A DNA stretch of 64,000 nt from Luzula sylvatica (GCA_946800325.1 OX326960.1:53714855-53778854); one strand, 5' to 3'. Counted from the stretch's first letter, positions 10,140 to 22,610 are shown. Numbers and translations: made by a program. The notes: generated by a model not told the origin, from the letters alone.

Positions 10140-11835
10140 GATTTTTCTCGTGGCATCCTCAAAACATAATAGTTGTTAATTTCTTTATTATATTTTGTTG
10201 TGAATTCATGAAATGATAGTCGAGATTCATCTATATCATCGTGTGTTGATCCAGTAATGGTGACTTCGTCTTCAGAGCTCATTTCGTCTTCAGAGGTAGT
10301 TTGTTCAGTAAGTAAATGAGATCATCAGAATATACGAATGAAATTAGCAAAATATATTATTAGAACCTTTTGGAATATACTAATAAAGATAGAAAAATAT
10401 ATTATTAGAACCTTTTGGAATATACTAATGAAGATAGCAAAATATACTAATGAATTAAATATATTCAACAGTATATATTTTGCTTATTTGAATAGTTGCT
10501 CATTTCAATAGTTAGAATATATATGTTATATATTTTGATTAATTGTATAATTTAATGATTATATTTGATAAAAATAAGTGGTATTATTACCTTTATCGAT
10601 AGGAGGAGCATGGGTTTCGTGTAAAACTTCCACAGAAAGAGGATCTACAGAATTAAGAAAAAAATAAATTAAGTGTTTATTTTAAAAATATTACGCAAAT
10701 TACATTGGAATGTCAGAAATTTACCTGCTAACTTCATTTGTTGAGGAGGAGTATTGACATTCTCGGCAGAGTCAAAAAGCAAAGGAGAAGGAATGATTGC
10801 AAGTCGTTGAGAATTTGACACTGTACACAAAAAATATGAATTTTTAATGATTTAAAAATATTAAAAAACAAATATAACAATTACCTATATTTTCAGAAAT
10901 TGCATATTGATGTATATTATTCGGAATATCACCAATAACATCTTTTAGGATCTCCGCAGCATAATTATCAGATATTGGATCTTGTTTCATTATTCTTCTG
11001 GAAAACTTCTTTGTAATTACTTTTTTTTTTGGGACTAGAAGAGGAATTTTTTGTGACTAGAAGAGGTTCTTTTTGAGGGGCTGTTTTCGAATCATCGGGT
11101 TTCTTTCTTTTGGAAGGACAGAGAGGAGATTTATAATGAATTAATGATGGTTTTTTCAGAGTTGTTGGTTTTTTTATGGATTCTGATGAAATAATCAGAT
11201 CAATAAGAGGTACTTTTCTGTCAGTATCGGTATTGATGCAATTCGATAATCAATTTTGAAAAATTGTTGAAATTTTATTGCGTCTGATTTTCTGGTTCAG
11301 ATTATAATTGTAGTACGCTGGATATCCACCAGAAAATTGTACTAGATCTCATGGTATTGATTCGATACGGCAAAAGAAACCAACCTAAAAATTAAAATAA
11401 GAATTTTAATTAAAAATATATTATTATATTATATTAATAAAAAAATATCAAATGAAATACTTACAATAAGGGCTAGAGAACATCCTAAAAAATCTGGGCG
11501 TTTTCCCGATTGAATAATCCGAGCAGTCTCGAGCAAATCGGTGCTAATATACTGGTGAACTGCTCTAGACCAATTATATTCTTTCAAATCGTCGAGTTCG
11601 TCGACATAATGGAAGAACTGAATTGGAACATGTTGGATTTTTAGAGGGAAGAGAAAGACAGAAAATAAATGCATGATGAGTAAAGATACAACATCTTTAT
11701 CATCTTCATCATTTCTAGAAACCTTTTGGAAATTTTGATCAATTTGATCACGGATTTCAGTAATTTGAATACATCCTTTTGACCCGAAATTTTTTTCCCA
11801 AAGTAAAGACCTTGGAACTTTTTCATTATTTTTAT
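10140..11835 (-). pseudogene. Five-exon host-like pseudogene, possibly of the plant mobile domain/DUF1985-related group
   Basis: On the minus strand five coding blocks join in frame through GT..AG introns: about 11835-11465, 11384-10885, 10820-10735, 10644-10591 and 10287-10140. The first block is helical ('LWEKNFGSKGCIQITEIRDQID', 'YVDELDDLKEYNWSRAVHQYIS', 'DFLGCSLALI') and from memory recalls N-terminal domains of TE-associated plant mobile domain/Ulp1-like proteins; this match is weak. The second is Lys/Ser-rich and then acidic. Damage: two TGA codons where Trp is expected (near 11343 and 11256), one extra base in a poly-A tract (complement of 11021-11030), and no credible 5' start. The last exon runs directly into the Copia LTR end at 10139. 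Exon/intron phases are consistent, so it was a real gene before decay. Confidence 0.55.
10325..10460. repeat. Tandem duplication in the last intron of the pseudogene
   Basis: Two copies of a roughly 60-bp unit (…AAAATATATTATTAGAACC, then TTTTGGAATATACTAAT) lie side by side. Its AGCAAAATATACTA words also occur in the MITE copies at 22353 and 54724, so the intron probably holds a decayed relative of that element. Confidence 0.6.
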
Positions 11836-12031
11836 GGTATATTTACTTGGGAAACATCGCCCTGGGTAAATGGTATATTTACATTATCGTCCCCTAAATT
11901 CCAAACTAAGTTTGACAAGAGACTCTTTATATATATATAGGAATAGGATCAATGGCCAACACTCTTGTTTGGCCAACGTCGGCCAACAACGATAATTACA
12001 TATACAACACAAATCTAACGGCTTTGATCAT

Positions 12032-12289
12032 CATGGCTTCTTGCTCGAACTCTCCTGATCGCTTCTCCTTGGGGGAGCACGAGACTCTTTCGTCGAATTT
12101 GTCTCGGAACCAAAAACACATGCTATAGTGGGTGGACCAAGAGGTCTTTTTGGCATAGCGTCACACTCCAACTTGTGGCTTTCTCAATCTTGTACTAGAC
12201 CAAGCTATCGACCGAGACAAAATGTGCAAACGGGTGTCTGAGAACCATTTATTTCTAGGATACCCCCGTCCATGCTACTGAAGTATTAT
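12032..12289 (+). pseudogene. Unrecognised coding-like stretch
   Basis: From an ATG at 12032 a single frame reads MASCSNSPDRFSLGEHETLS… to …NHLFLGYPRPCY-stop, broken by only two TAG codons. The composition is protein-like and unlike the AT-rich surroundings. I do not recognise the family. No promoter or splice sites could be assigned. It may be a decayed exon or chance. Confidence 0.2.
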
Positions 12290-12475
12290 TTCTGACCTTT
12301 GAAGACCTTAATAGTTAACGGGTTCTTCAGCTTTTTTTTTCATATGTGGAAAACGGGTGTCTGGGAAACGGATGTATGAACCATGGCTTTTTTATATGGT
12401 AAAAGTGTGATTCGTTCTCTTGAAAACCTTAATAGTTAAGGGGTTCTTCAGCTCTTTTTTTTTCATACTCCGATC
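12290..12475 (+). repeat. Direct repeat pair, about 45 bp, 122 bp apart
   Basis: ACCTTAATAGTTAACGGG…TTCTTCAGC followed by a T-run and TCATA occurs near 12305-12342 and again near 12427-12466. A third partial copy (AAAAGTTAAGGGGTTCTT) is at 12520. Function unknown. The rest of 11836-13357 holds no gene I can support apart from the SINE-like patch at 12870. Confidence 0.55.
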
Positions 12476-12869
12476 GATATTTTTTCTATTTATACAAAAG
12501 GTTTTATCATTTTCCTCTCAAAAGTTAAGGGGTTCTTGCGGTTTTCGATGATGAAACAATAATGAAGAGACTGATTCGACTGCTCTCACCACTTCCGAAA
12601 AATTCAATGAAAACACTCCGTGAGTAAAAGATGAGTTGTAACCAAATTGGTTTTTCCTCTTATAGACGGGCAGACCACAAAATGGATGTTTTTTTATAGT
12701 CTGGGACAACAAGTGATTCAGCTGAGTATTTGTCGTAAAAGAACTTGTCTTTTCTTACGAATACATCATAAAAGTATTTAAAAAACTTACAAGGGGACTA
12801 TGAACATATTTTTTTTTGAAAGAAGCGTAATCCATGAATATAGGATATATTTTGCTTTATTAATAATAC

Positions 12870-12945
12870 TAACGGGGCTCGAGTCCCAAAACATATGGTG
12901 TCTTGTGTTAAACATTTCACCACTAGATCATGGAGCTGTTGATAA
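12870..12945 (-). repeat. tRNA-derived SINE-like remnant
   Basis: On the minus strand the patch has a tRNA-like A box (TGATCTAGTGGTGAA) and, about 40 bases on, a B box-like GACTCGAGCCCC. That is the pol III promoter spacing of tRNA-derived SINEs. There is no cloverleaf, so it is not a tRNA gene. Ends are not defined. Confidence 0.4.
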
Positions 12946-13357
12946 GAGATTTCATTTTTGAATCTCCAAACTTTCAACGAAATAGATTGTTATTTTCAAA
13001 ATTTCAAGAATTTTTCTAGATGTTTCAAGATTTATTTTCAATTAAACGACCATTTTCGCAACTCTAGGTGGGCGAAAATGGGACATCTCACGTGTGAGCC
13101 TCTCGGATCTAAACAAAATCTTTAGAGAAAATGCATTTTCGCGATTCCGAGTGATAAATATTAATAATACTCCACTAGAATTGTGCATCAATCGAGATAA
13201 TTAAGATTATATTAGTATCTTTATTTATTTTCGCAAGAGCATTTGGCATAAAAAAGGCTTCTTCCATTGAAATGGCGGGCCAAAATTTTAAATTCGCAAA
13301 TTTTCCCAATGGGGGCGTTGTTTTTACAAATAATGTTATACATCAAAAAAATATCAC

Positions 13358-13938
13358 TTATATGCTATGTTACGCGGATACTTCAAAAAAACGGAAGTAT
13401 TCTTAGGATACACGTATCCGATACGGATACGGATGCGATACGGTTCTGATACGTATCGGAATACGCCACGTGACGTATCTGAATTTTTTAATATTTATTT
13501 TTTCGAATACGGACAGGTATACGGCAGGATATGACTGTGGATACGTCGATGATACGACTGATATACTCCATTTAGTATACTTCAGCCCATTATATATTTT
13601 GACCCATTAAATTTTTAAATAAATTATATATGATACTTTTATGATACTTTTAAATTAGTTCTAGAATATTTCTAAAGCAAATTTATGATAATTTTATGAT
13701 ACTTGTATTGTTTGGTTGATATTATTTATTGTCATGATATTTAATTTAAAAATATTATTAATTTATTATTTAATTTATTACTTATTTATTAATTATATAT
13801 AATATAAATATATTAAAATAATAATTATATAGTCATATCCGTATCAATAATTTTTGAAAATTACCGTATCGACGTATCCATATCGTATCGAATACGATAT
13901 CCGTATTCGTATCCACGCAACATATAGCTTATGTGCTA
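13358..13938. mobile_element. MITE with GATACG-rich ends
   Basis: Imperfect inverted termini: left CTATGTTACGCGGATAC near 13366 and right, in complement, CTATATGTTGCGTGGATAC ending near 13926. They are flanked by CTTATATG and CTTATGTG, a probable 8-bp target duplication with one mismatch. Next to each terminus are repeats of CGTATCCGATACGGATACG type; the centre is AT-rich. No reading frame. An 8-bp duplication would suggest a hAT relationship. Confidence 0.65.
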
Positions 13939-14176
13939 AATAAATTATCGACGAGAATTCATGATTACAAAGGTCTTAATTATAGGCTTGAGGGCCCGAT
14001 CCCATAAAAAGCTCTAGTCCCCGTCAAGGTCAAATTGAAGCGTATTTGACGAGGCCAGAGTTCTATAATCGCAATCAAGTGCACGGAGACAAAAAAAAAA
14101 TGTAGAAATATATTAAAATGAAGAGAGCACTTTAGTCAATTATTTGTTGTGACCCAATTATGGTTAAGGCCTTAGT

Positions 14177-14824
14177 GTCCTTGGTAGGGATGTCAATGGT
14201 GTGGATATTGTCCGAACCGACTCGAACCGTATCCGAAGAAATATCCGGATTCGAAAAAAATATCCGAATTCGAGTGGATCTGGATATGGATCTGGTTGCT
14301 AATTTTAGGATCCGGAACCGGATTCGATATTTGGTTTTGGTGCGGGGATCGGATTCATGTTCCGGATCCGAGTATTTTAGGATCCGGATACTCGGAACCA
14401 GATTCGAGTATTCGGAACCGGATCCGGATACGCATATTATATATTATTTTTATGTATTATATTTGATATTAGTTGAAAAATCATATACAAATTAATGATT
14501 TGTGAGTGATTTAAACTCACAATCGTAAAATTACGTTTAAATATAATCATATTTATCGTTCATGTCACAAATTATATATATTTATAGTTAAAAGGTAAGT
14601 TATATTACGATAACATAGTATCCATTTTAATATCCGAAAGAGAACCGTATCCGTATCCGTATCCGACAATATCCGAACCGTATCCGTATCCGTTTATTAT
14701 CCGAACCGTATCCGGATCCGGGTAATTCCGTATCCGGATCCGTATCCGAAAAAAAATATGAATATGGATCTGGTATGACCACGATCCGAACCGGATCCGA
14801 ACCGTTGACACCCCTAGTCCTTGG
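14177..14824. mobile_element. hAT-type MITE, 632 bp, with perfect 8-bp TSD
   Basis: The element runs 14185-14816, begins TAGGGATGTCAATGG and ends CCGTTGACACCCCTA. It is flanked by exact copies of GTCCTTGG at 14177-14184 and 14817-14824. TAGGG..CCCTA termini plus an 8-bp TSD are the hAT signature. Both subterminal regions are packed with CCGGATCCGAACC-like repeats facing each other. It encodes no transposase and would depend on one elsewhere. Confidence 0.85.
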
Positions 14825-16322
14825 GCAATCATTTGGATATTTGTATATTCTTTCGTATTAGTGGATAATAATAGAGGCTACGATGATACTTGCACTGTTC
14901 GGCCAATATATGATAATTATATTTTTTGTTTCAATAAGAATTTATTATTTATGATGATAAAAACAATATTATTTAAAAAATAAATTTCATCAAACTGTAT
15001 TGCGGTTATTATATTTTATTACACATCTAATTATGCTATATGTAAATTTCACGATTAATGTATATAATAATATTTGAGATATAATACAATTTTACGAAAA
15101 AACATCACAACAATTTTATTATTGATATTCAGAATAACTAAAGCAATAATAAATCTAGAGGTAGCGAACTATACAAAATGCATGTAAACTTTGGGTGTCA
15201 TTGATTATATAATACTAACAAAAAAATTATTTCATACAAAACTACAATTATTCCGTGCATGGTATTAAATTAAATATTAATCATGGTCAGCAAAATAATC
15301 TTGTAGTGATGGTTCAAAACGTTTACATAAAATAATTAGAAACTAATAATTTTTTGAGGTAAACAACATAATTAAAAAATTATTTAATATCCTATGATAT
15401 TTTTGAATTTTCATATCTAAAAATTAGAATAATATTATATATATGTTTTAAAAGTTTAATAAGGTATTTGTGTTTGGTAAATTTTTATCTTTCATGCTTA
15501 TTAGTGACAAAACTATGTTTATAAGTTTTAGAGTTATTTGTTTTTGGTAAATTAATATTTTTTATTTTTATTTTGAAAAGATTAAATGAAAGTTTTTTGA
15601 GTAAAAATACAACTATAACATACTTATTAATACGTACAATATTTTGAAATTGTAGGTTTAAAACACTAATAATTAGACATAAAAATCACTAATATAGAAT
15701 TATAATTTTTTTTGTATTGAATTTTCTTATATAATTTTCTTCAAAACTTTGAGCTAGAGAAAAATTGGTGGAAATAAGATAGTACGAAACTCAAAATAAA
15801 AACGAAAATTCAAATGAATATATTTCATAATTTTTAAAATCATATTTTCAAAAATATTAATTATTATGATGATATAATGGTCAAAATCGTAGTCACAAAA
15901 ATCAACGGTGTTCACATTTTATCACATATTGCAAAATAATAGTTGAAATCAATAAGATGATATGTCATAATGAGATTTAATAAAAATGAGTCTAAAATAA
16001 ATGACTGTGTAAACTATCATCGATAATTAATACATAATTAATATAGAGCACATGAAAAAATTTGATCGAAAGATCAAATTTTAAAATCCAAATAAAATAA
16101 TGATACATATGAGTTAAGTACTAAATATAACAAATATTTTAGTATACATCGTTATATTTCAAGTAAATGAATTGTAAATATATATATAAATTATAATTAC
16201 GAAATAATAAAATAGTATATATAATGAGCGCATCGTATTCTAAATTTTTTAAAAATTATCATATCGTTGTATTCGTATCCCTACATCATTAGAGGCTGTG
16301 AATAAATTAAGTACAAATTATT
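14825..16322. other. AT-rich stretch without recognisable genes
   Basis: About 1.5 kb of very AT-rich sequence with stops in all frames. Nothing gene-like or clearly repeated was seen. Confidence 0.6.
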
Positions 16323-16908
16323 TTGGCGTAATTTATAGTGTACCCCTGAAAAATATCAAAATTTCACATATACCCCTCAATAATTTGAAATTTCACGAAT
16401 ACCCTCGCAAACGTCTCAAGCTATCATGGATACCCCTTCAAAATCCTTCAAATATCATTATTATCCCTATAAAATCCTTAAAATATCACATATATCCCTA
16501 TTATATCATTTAAAAACCATCAACGTATTTCTTGTTGGTAATATGTCAATTACCTAATTTTTAAAATTATTTTTCTATGATAATGAATATTTTTTTTTCT
16601 AAAATAATATTTAAAGCCATAAAAAATCAAATATTGTCAATTCTATCTCATAATTTCTTTCCAAAAATCATTATTGAAATCAATACTATTCTCAAAATTT
16701 TAAGTAATTATTATGTTTTATATAACGGTAAAATGAAAAAAATATTTTGAACGAAATATTAACAAATTATTAAATAAAACTACAATTTAAGGGTATCCAT
16801 GATATTTGAAAGGTTTTCTAGGGGTATTTATGAAATTTCACGGTTTTGAGGGATATACATGAAATTGCGATGTTTTTGCAGGGTACACCCAAAATTCTGC
16901 CAATTATT
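16318..16908. mobile_element. Foldback MITE with long inverted arms
   Basis: The left end (TTGGCGTAATTTATAGTGTA at 16323) pairs with the complement of the right end (TTGGCAGAATTTTGGGTGTA, ending 16903). The arms continue inward through CCCCT/AGGGG spaced blocks. TTATT occurs on both sides, a candidate 5-bp duplication. A transcript across it would fold into a long imperfect hairpin. The reading frame on the left arm merely reflects the ATACCCC repeats. Confidence 0.7.
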
Positions 16909-16923
16909 ATTATATGATGAACA

Positions 16924-17589
16924 ATGCGAGGAAGTAAAGGCATAAATGAGAAGTCATATTTATTATTTAGTGACTTATTAGTCTTATTGTGTTGTTTTAC
17001 TATCTCATTTCACAATGATAAACCATGCTTAATTAGATATAAACGTGATTTTTTAATATTTTTTCAACATCATTCTCATATATTTTGTGAATGGCACAAT
17101 CATTTTAATTTTGTAATTTTTTTGATTTGATCTTTATATTTTATTTCAAAGATTTATAGAAATTTTGAACTGATTCGAATTTTTGTCATTATTTTGTACT
17201 TTCAAATTATATATTTTCGTATTTTTGTGTTCTCTGTTTTTCTTTCGAAATTCAGTAAAATGAAATATTTATGTTTATAAACTTGTGACAAATTAATCGA
17301 ATTGATGATAAACCATACACCCGTCCCCATGTAAAGGTGGTAAATTCAAATTTTCACATAAATCCCTTTACAATATTTTAAAATATGAGTTGCCACCTAA
17401 TTATTTTGCAAATGTGGTAAATCAAATATATGTCAAACACTAATGCAATGTGATTTATATCTATATGTAAACTATAAATTTTTTTTGTACCGGACATTTA
17501 TTGAACATACCAATAGGTAAATTTCTTAAAAAAATACATAGAAAATACATGTGACTACTCAGAATTATCTTTTATTTTAGAAAATGAGT
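16924..17589. other. AT-rich stretch without recognisable genes
   Basis: A 68-codon open frame (16924-17130) is Phe/His-rich with no recognisable motif and is not called. Nothing else is supported. Confidence 0.5.
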
Positions 17590-17865
17590 TAATGATTGCC
17601 TAGTTAATAATTCATGACATGATTTTAACATAATTAATTAACAATACAATTAATATATAATTAATAATTCTTGACATGACACTAACATAATTAATTAACA
17701 AATATAAAATTCTTGACGCGACACTAACAAGAATTAGAATTAACAAATAATTGATAATTTTGATGTGACACTAACATATTTCGTTTTAACAATACAATTA
17801 ACAAATATAAAATTCTTGACGTGACACTAATCTGATTAATTAACAAATTATTAATTGCCACGTAA
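17590..17865 (+). repeat. Degenerate tandem repeat, TTGACGYGACACTAA units
   Basis: At least five spaced copies of a unit like TTCTTGACATGACACTAAC followed by ATAATTAATTAACAA, with a period of roughly 50-60 bp. Copies vary by several bases, so the array is old. Confidence 0.65.
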
Positions 17866-17937
17866 AAAAATGTTGATTTTGGGACATCTTTCAATATCAA
17901 TGCTTTCAGTTTCATCGCAAATTTGTATCATTAAGCT

Positions 17938-18214
17938 CAGGGGCGGATCCAGGATCGAAATATAGGGGGGGCCGAATTAGAAAAAAAAATTCAAAATATG
18001 TACCTTGAGGGATTCGAACTCACGACCTCATACTTTCTAAACACATGTTTTACCATTACACTAGTTTAGTCTTTGTGAAATACAAACAAATTTATTATAA
18101 TTATTACTTTTGAAACGAACGAAATCACCTTCTTCCTAACTAATATTTTCGTTTTCAAACAAATTTATTATAGTATCCCCCCCCCCCCCCCCCCCCCCCT
18201 CCGGATCCGCCCCT
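17938..18214. mobile_element. MITE, CAGGGGCGGATCC termini, containing a tRNA-like box pair
   Basis: Left end CAGGGGCGGATCC and right end GGATCCGCCCCTG form inverted termini of a type common in plant genomes. An interior patch (about 18000-18070, minus strand) has A box-like GTGTAATGGTAAAA and B box-like GAGTTCGAATCCC sequences, as if a tRNA-derived piece had been incorporated. A C-run of about 20 bases precedes the right end. No clear target duplication was found. Confidence 0.65.
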
Positions 18215-18579
18215 GAATTTAAGCCCCAATTTATAAGTTCGTACCATAGATACAGATACGTAGTCGACATCATGCATGAATAATGAATATGCCCCAATTT
18301 ATTGAGCCTTCGGAATTCTTCTAGCAAAATAACTTGTTTTAAATTCGATACACGATCTTGTCTCTGCACGAGTCAAAAACAGAGTACGTTCTTACAGAGA
18401 AATTCAAAGACAAAAAATTATCATATTAGTCATGACAAATTTAATAAGGAGTCGGATGGCTTATAGTTTCGGACCCATGACTCTCTTTTGTAACAATAAT
18501 GGAGCCATCACGCAATCAAAAAGATCGAGATCACATCATAAATCAAAAGTTGTTTTTCTTTTCTTATTAAAGAGATAAA

Positions 18580-18761
18580 AAATAAATATGACATGAATAT
18601 GTGCAAAATTCCAACTGATTATAATATGGTTAATCCGTTTATTAAGCCGCTCTCGATAGCGAAGCATCATTGTAATGTTAGAAATATTGGTTTGAGTTAC
18701 ATAAAAATGGAGAGTTAAATTTGTGTTATTATGACAGTTAAGCCCAGTGCAAGTAGGAGAC
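18580..18761 (+). pseudogene. Copia pol C-terminal tail and PPT of another copy
   Basis: The frame reads 'TDYNMVNPFIKPLSIAKHHCNVRNIGLSYIKMES-stop', the counterpart of 'TDRNVADPFTKPLSQAKHDYHAKAIGLRYLEEE' at the end of the intact polyprotein. It is followed by AAGTAGGAGAC-TGAAAGAAAT, a polypurine tract and LTR start. The sequence is too divergent to be a recent copy. Confidence 0.65.
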
Positions 18762-19046
18762 TGAAAGAAATAATGTCATAAACTAAACAATTTAGCTTGT
18801 ATGTAAACAGTTCTATCAGTTATTATTTATGTTTGTATTGATCTAATATTATATTTGATTAAAATTCATTTAATATGGTACTTGTTATTTAACAAATTTA
18901 AGAATATTTAAATAAATCATGAATTGTATAACTCGTTTATACATCATCATAATATGTGATTACGATAGTAAATAAATAATACAATCATATAAGTCACTGG
19001 TCATATATATGATGCCTAATAGGTTGACATGTCTAAGGTAATAGAT

Positions 19047-20092
19047 TATATTGAAGGAAATACAGCTTTGGATCCACGGTAAAATGGTACGTAGAAGGAC
19101 AAACGAACGTACGCGTTCGTGGGCATAAGAAACAGTTTTAGTAAGACTGGCATAACATTCAGATAACGACTCCAATTTGAATGATTCAAATTGGGTTGGA
19201 TAGATAATGAGATTGTCTAGAACTTTCATGAAGAAATATATTTCATTTGAGCGATGTATCAGTGTCGTTTTAATGGAATACCGAAAGGGTGCGACAGTTT
19301 GACATACAGTTAGTAACACCGTCATAACTTTCGCATCCGAACTCCAGTTGGGCTGGGCCAAATTGGGTTGGAAAGATAATAAGATTATCTACAACTTTCG
19401 TGAAGGTTTGAAGTCGGTTGGAACAATTTAACAATTTCGTTTCAACAGAATACTGAAAGGGTGTATGCAGTTTTCTGTTTGAAAAGGTGTATAGTAGATA
19501 TACATACCTTTTGGCACATCCTTATCATATGTAGTATATATAGGAAGTTTCTCTCTAATCTAAGATGTCAATCAATGTCAATTAAAGAGTTAATCATGAA
19601 TCTAATTCAGATTAGACTAATTGAGATGATCATTCGAAAGAACACCATCAATAGTTGAATGGGTGTGATGAGAAAGAGAGAAAAGAAGAAAGGGGTTTTC
19701 TCGGATTAGAGAATCAAACGCTATCAAGCAAGCTCGCCGGTGCATCGTCTAGGCAGGTGCATTCGCGACCGAGGTGCTACGGCTGACGGTGGATACGAGT
19801 AGAGGAACGACACATGTGACTCTTAGTTGTCAACAAACCGGAGGCGTTAATGGAGTCCAAACGTGGGAGACGTGTGGTATGGGATGCACGGGCTAGTCAC
19901 CAACGTGACACCGGAGAAGAAAATTATGCGAGCGATCAACCTGTCATGCGTGATCAATTTCATGCTAGTAATCGTCTATCCTACTTTGGATCGTACTCTC
20001 GAAGTCGAGACGTGATCTCGGGATTTGAGAACCGGACAGGGCCTTCATATCCGCTGTGCGGGTCCGGGGTCGGATCGATTCCCTTCTTATAT
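19047..20092 (+). mobile_element. Solo LTR of the main Copia family, TSD TATAT
   Basis: It starts TGAAGGAAATACAGC at 19052 and shows the family's conserved blocks in order (TTTCGGATCC-type start, CGAAAGGGTGCGACAG, TTATCTACAACTTTCGTG, AGCAAGCTCGCCGG, CGTCTAGGCAGG, CACCAACGTGACA, GTCCGGGG). It ends about 20087 in a decayed terminus (CCCTTCT instead of CCCCAACA). TATAT is present on both sides. No internal region, PBS or pol follows. Confidence 0.7.
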
Positions 20093-20860
20093 ATGTACAC
20101 CAGTATATTTGTATATGAGATGATCATGTTTTACTTATCACAAACATGAAGATGCTAAATGTGGAATATAAATATGTATCAAAGATGACATATTGGATTA
20201 ACCAACTTACGAGAATATACATGGTCTTGTCATTACATATATTCTCATAAAAAATAGAGTTTTAGTTCTTGGACGCAAACTTATCACTATATTCCTTATA
20301 TGTGAATTGTGATGCTTAGATATGATTCTTAGTTATCTTTAACCGGATGATTACAAGATCCTTATATGAAGCATGATAAATGATGTGAATAACTAAGATG
20401 TGATTTGTTCATTTCACGTGATGAAAGAGATATCCCTCAGCCCCCCTGATGAATTAGAATTGGAGAAAATGTGTGATCAAGCTCAATAGCATTAACATGT
20501 GTGGTTAATACCAAAGTGACTATTTAATATAATTTTATATCGGAAAAAAGTTAAGTTGATTTAGAAAAGATGACACCTTTTCATGTCTTTGATCAACACG
20601 TTTTGAGAGAACAAAAGAACTAGTTATCTGTCTATTTGATAAATATGTTATGATCATGAATCATTTATTTAATTTGGATAGTCATAATGTCTTGCTAGAT
20701 GTCACTTATGATTTACATAGTTAAATGAAGATTTAATATGTTGCCAACATTAAATAAACATATATGGTCACACACAAAATCATGATTGAATTGGACACAA
20801 AAAATCGAGACTGGATATGAAGAGGTGTAAGTATGAGATACTACACAAATGATAACACGG
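20093..20860 (+). mobile_element. Diverged Copia 3' internal region
   Basis: The words GAGATGATCATGTTTTACT, 'GACATATTGGATTA', 'GAAAGAGATATC', 'TTGATCAACACG' and 'TATGGTCACACAC' occur in the same order as in the 3' non-coding region of the intact element (30840-31505), with much divergence. The solo LTR at 19047 appears to have inserted in this older copy. No coding frame. Confidence 0.5.
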
Positions 20861-21011
20861 GATTATTCACATATTTGTTTGGAGAAATAAATCTGGCAAA
20901 TAAATAACAATACAACTCTTCTTTCCCACTTGACCTAACCCTAATCTTCTTTGAGAAAGAGAGAGAGAGACGGCTGTCGTTATATGAAGGGAGGGAGATG
21001 TTTAATCTTGA

Positions 21012-21740
21012 TCTAGAGAAGGATGAATAGGTAATCCTAAGGTTTAATTTTTGCTCTAATGGAATGCAAGTAGTATACTTGTAGTAGCTTAAATAATTTA
21101 AAGTATAGAAAGAAATACCACAATAGTTCACACAAGATATTTATTACGGAGTTCGGTAGGTGCTTGCTTTGTAAATTTAACTCGACGTTTACTTGCTCAA
21201 TCGACCGACTCGATTGTTCACAAGTACCTACGTCTCCGGAGATTCCTTCGATTTACACGTTTTTATCAACCTATAGCGGACTTTACAAGTAAGAATTAGC
21301 CTAATACAATCTACAAATCGAACTATATGTAATCGGTCACGTGAGTTGGGAATCGTTTGTAGTGAGAAATCGAAAGATCTATCCAAGATCAAGGATTTTA
21401 TTTAGAGTAATTAAGCTCAAGATGGTTTGGCTAGTTTTTCTCTCTTTGATGTGTTGAGTAATAACATTGTGTAAGAGCTAGAGGGAGAAAACATGGAGAA
21501 GTTCTATTTATAGAACACATAGCGCTCCCACAATAAATAATTTTTATGTATGTTCTGTTCGAACGTAATAATGCTTCCGTTCGAACGGAGCACAAGTCAA
21601 ACTAGCCGTTGGAAAGTAATCATTCGAAATCTGTCTCTTCCGTTCGAACGGAGCACAAGCCCCAACATTTCATCCCAACATTCTGTTATATTCTATTTGA
21701 CACACATAATTAACATGATAATTCAAAAGTATATATAATT
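21012..21740 (-). mobile_element. SIRE-like Copia LTR, minus strand, with CCGTTCGAACGG palindromes
   Basis: The reverse complement matches the LTR at 1-764 and 57720-58368 (blocks CCGGAGACGTAGG, TCGGTCACGTGA, TTTATAGAACAC promoter region). At 21555-21660 lie palindromes CTCCGTTCGAACGGAG and variants in U3. The outer end is approximate. No internal sequence is attached on either side. Confidence 0.65.
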
Positions 21741-22283
21741 AAAAATTAATTTATATTAATTCAAATTTATAAATTCAAATTAATTTTAGTTAGATTTTAA
21801 TTAATAAATAATTACATTGCATAGGTTAATTATCATATTAATTAAATATGTTAGCTTGTACATGAAAGAGTTGTTGATAAAATTTGGAGTTATGTATTTA
21901 TTTAATGAATTGATTTGTTCACCTGGTTTTAAAAATCCGGTCATATTGCCTCAATTTTTGTGGTGTCCAAAATCATGGTAATTAAGCTAATTAACCAACC
22001 GGATTTTTAAAATCCGGTGGTATCGAGATTAAAAAATCAGTTTTGGGTTAGTTTTGGAATATTTTTGAAAATCAGATTATATTTTGAAATTTTTTCCCAC
22101 TCAGAATTACGTGCAGAAATGCTCCATTATAAGGCTCATATAATACTAAGTTGATTATGATTGGATTTTTAATCAAATAGTGTTGTTATTTTTAAAAATA
22201 TAATCTTATTCATAAAAATAACTTATTAAACTAATAAACACCGATCAAATAGTATTGTTATTTTAAAAAATATAATTTTACAA

Positions 22284-22286
<3 letters not shown>
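21741..22286. other. AT-rich stretch without recognisable genes
   Basis: It contains an inverted pair AAAATCCGG / CCGGATTTTTAAAATCCGG near 21930-22018 but no gene-like or repeat structure I can name. Confidence 0.45.

Positions 22287-22346
<60 letters not shown>
22287..22346. repeat. (TA)n microsatellite
   Basis: About 30 uninterrupted TA dinucleotides directly left of a MITE terminus. Confidence 0.95.
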
Positions 22347-22350
<4 letters not shown>

Positions 22351-22352
22351 CT

Positions 22353-22610
22353 TGCTAAGGAGAATCCTAAAAAAGAATCCAAAAAGAATCCACGCGTGCA
22401 AAATATACTGATGAAACTAGTAGAATATACTATTCAAATTAGCAAAATATACTATTGATCCAATATGTTAACATAGTTAAAATTGAGAATAAAATAATAC
22501 ATTTTCAATCGTATAGTTTGATAAATACAAGAATATATTTTGCTAATTTCAATAGTATATTTTGGTCTTTGGATTATTTTTTGGATTAATTTTACGGATT
22601 CTTGTTAGCA
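22353..22610. mobile_element. MITE, TGCTAASRAGAATCC termini, copy 1
   Basis: 258 bp with inverted ends TGCTAAGGAGAATCC and (in complement) TGCTAACAAGAATCC. The interior words TAGCAAAATATACT and AGTATATTTTGCT face each other, so the element is nearly a hairpin. A second copy of the same length is at 54724-54980. Flanking TA repeats hide any target duplication. Confidence 0.8.
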
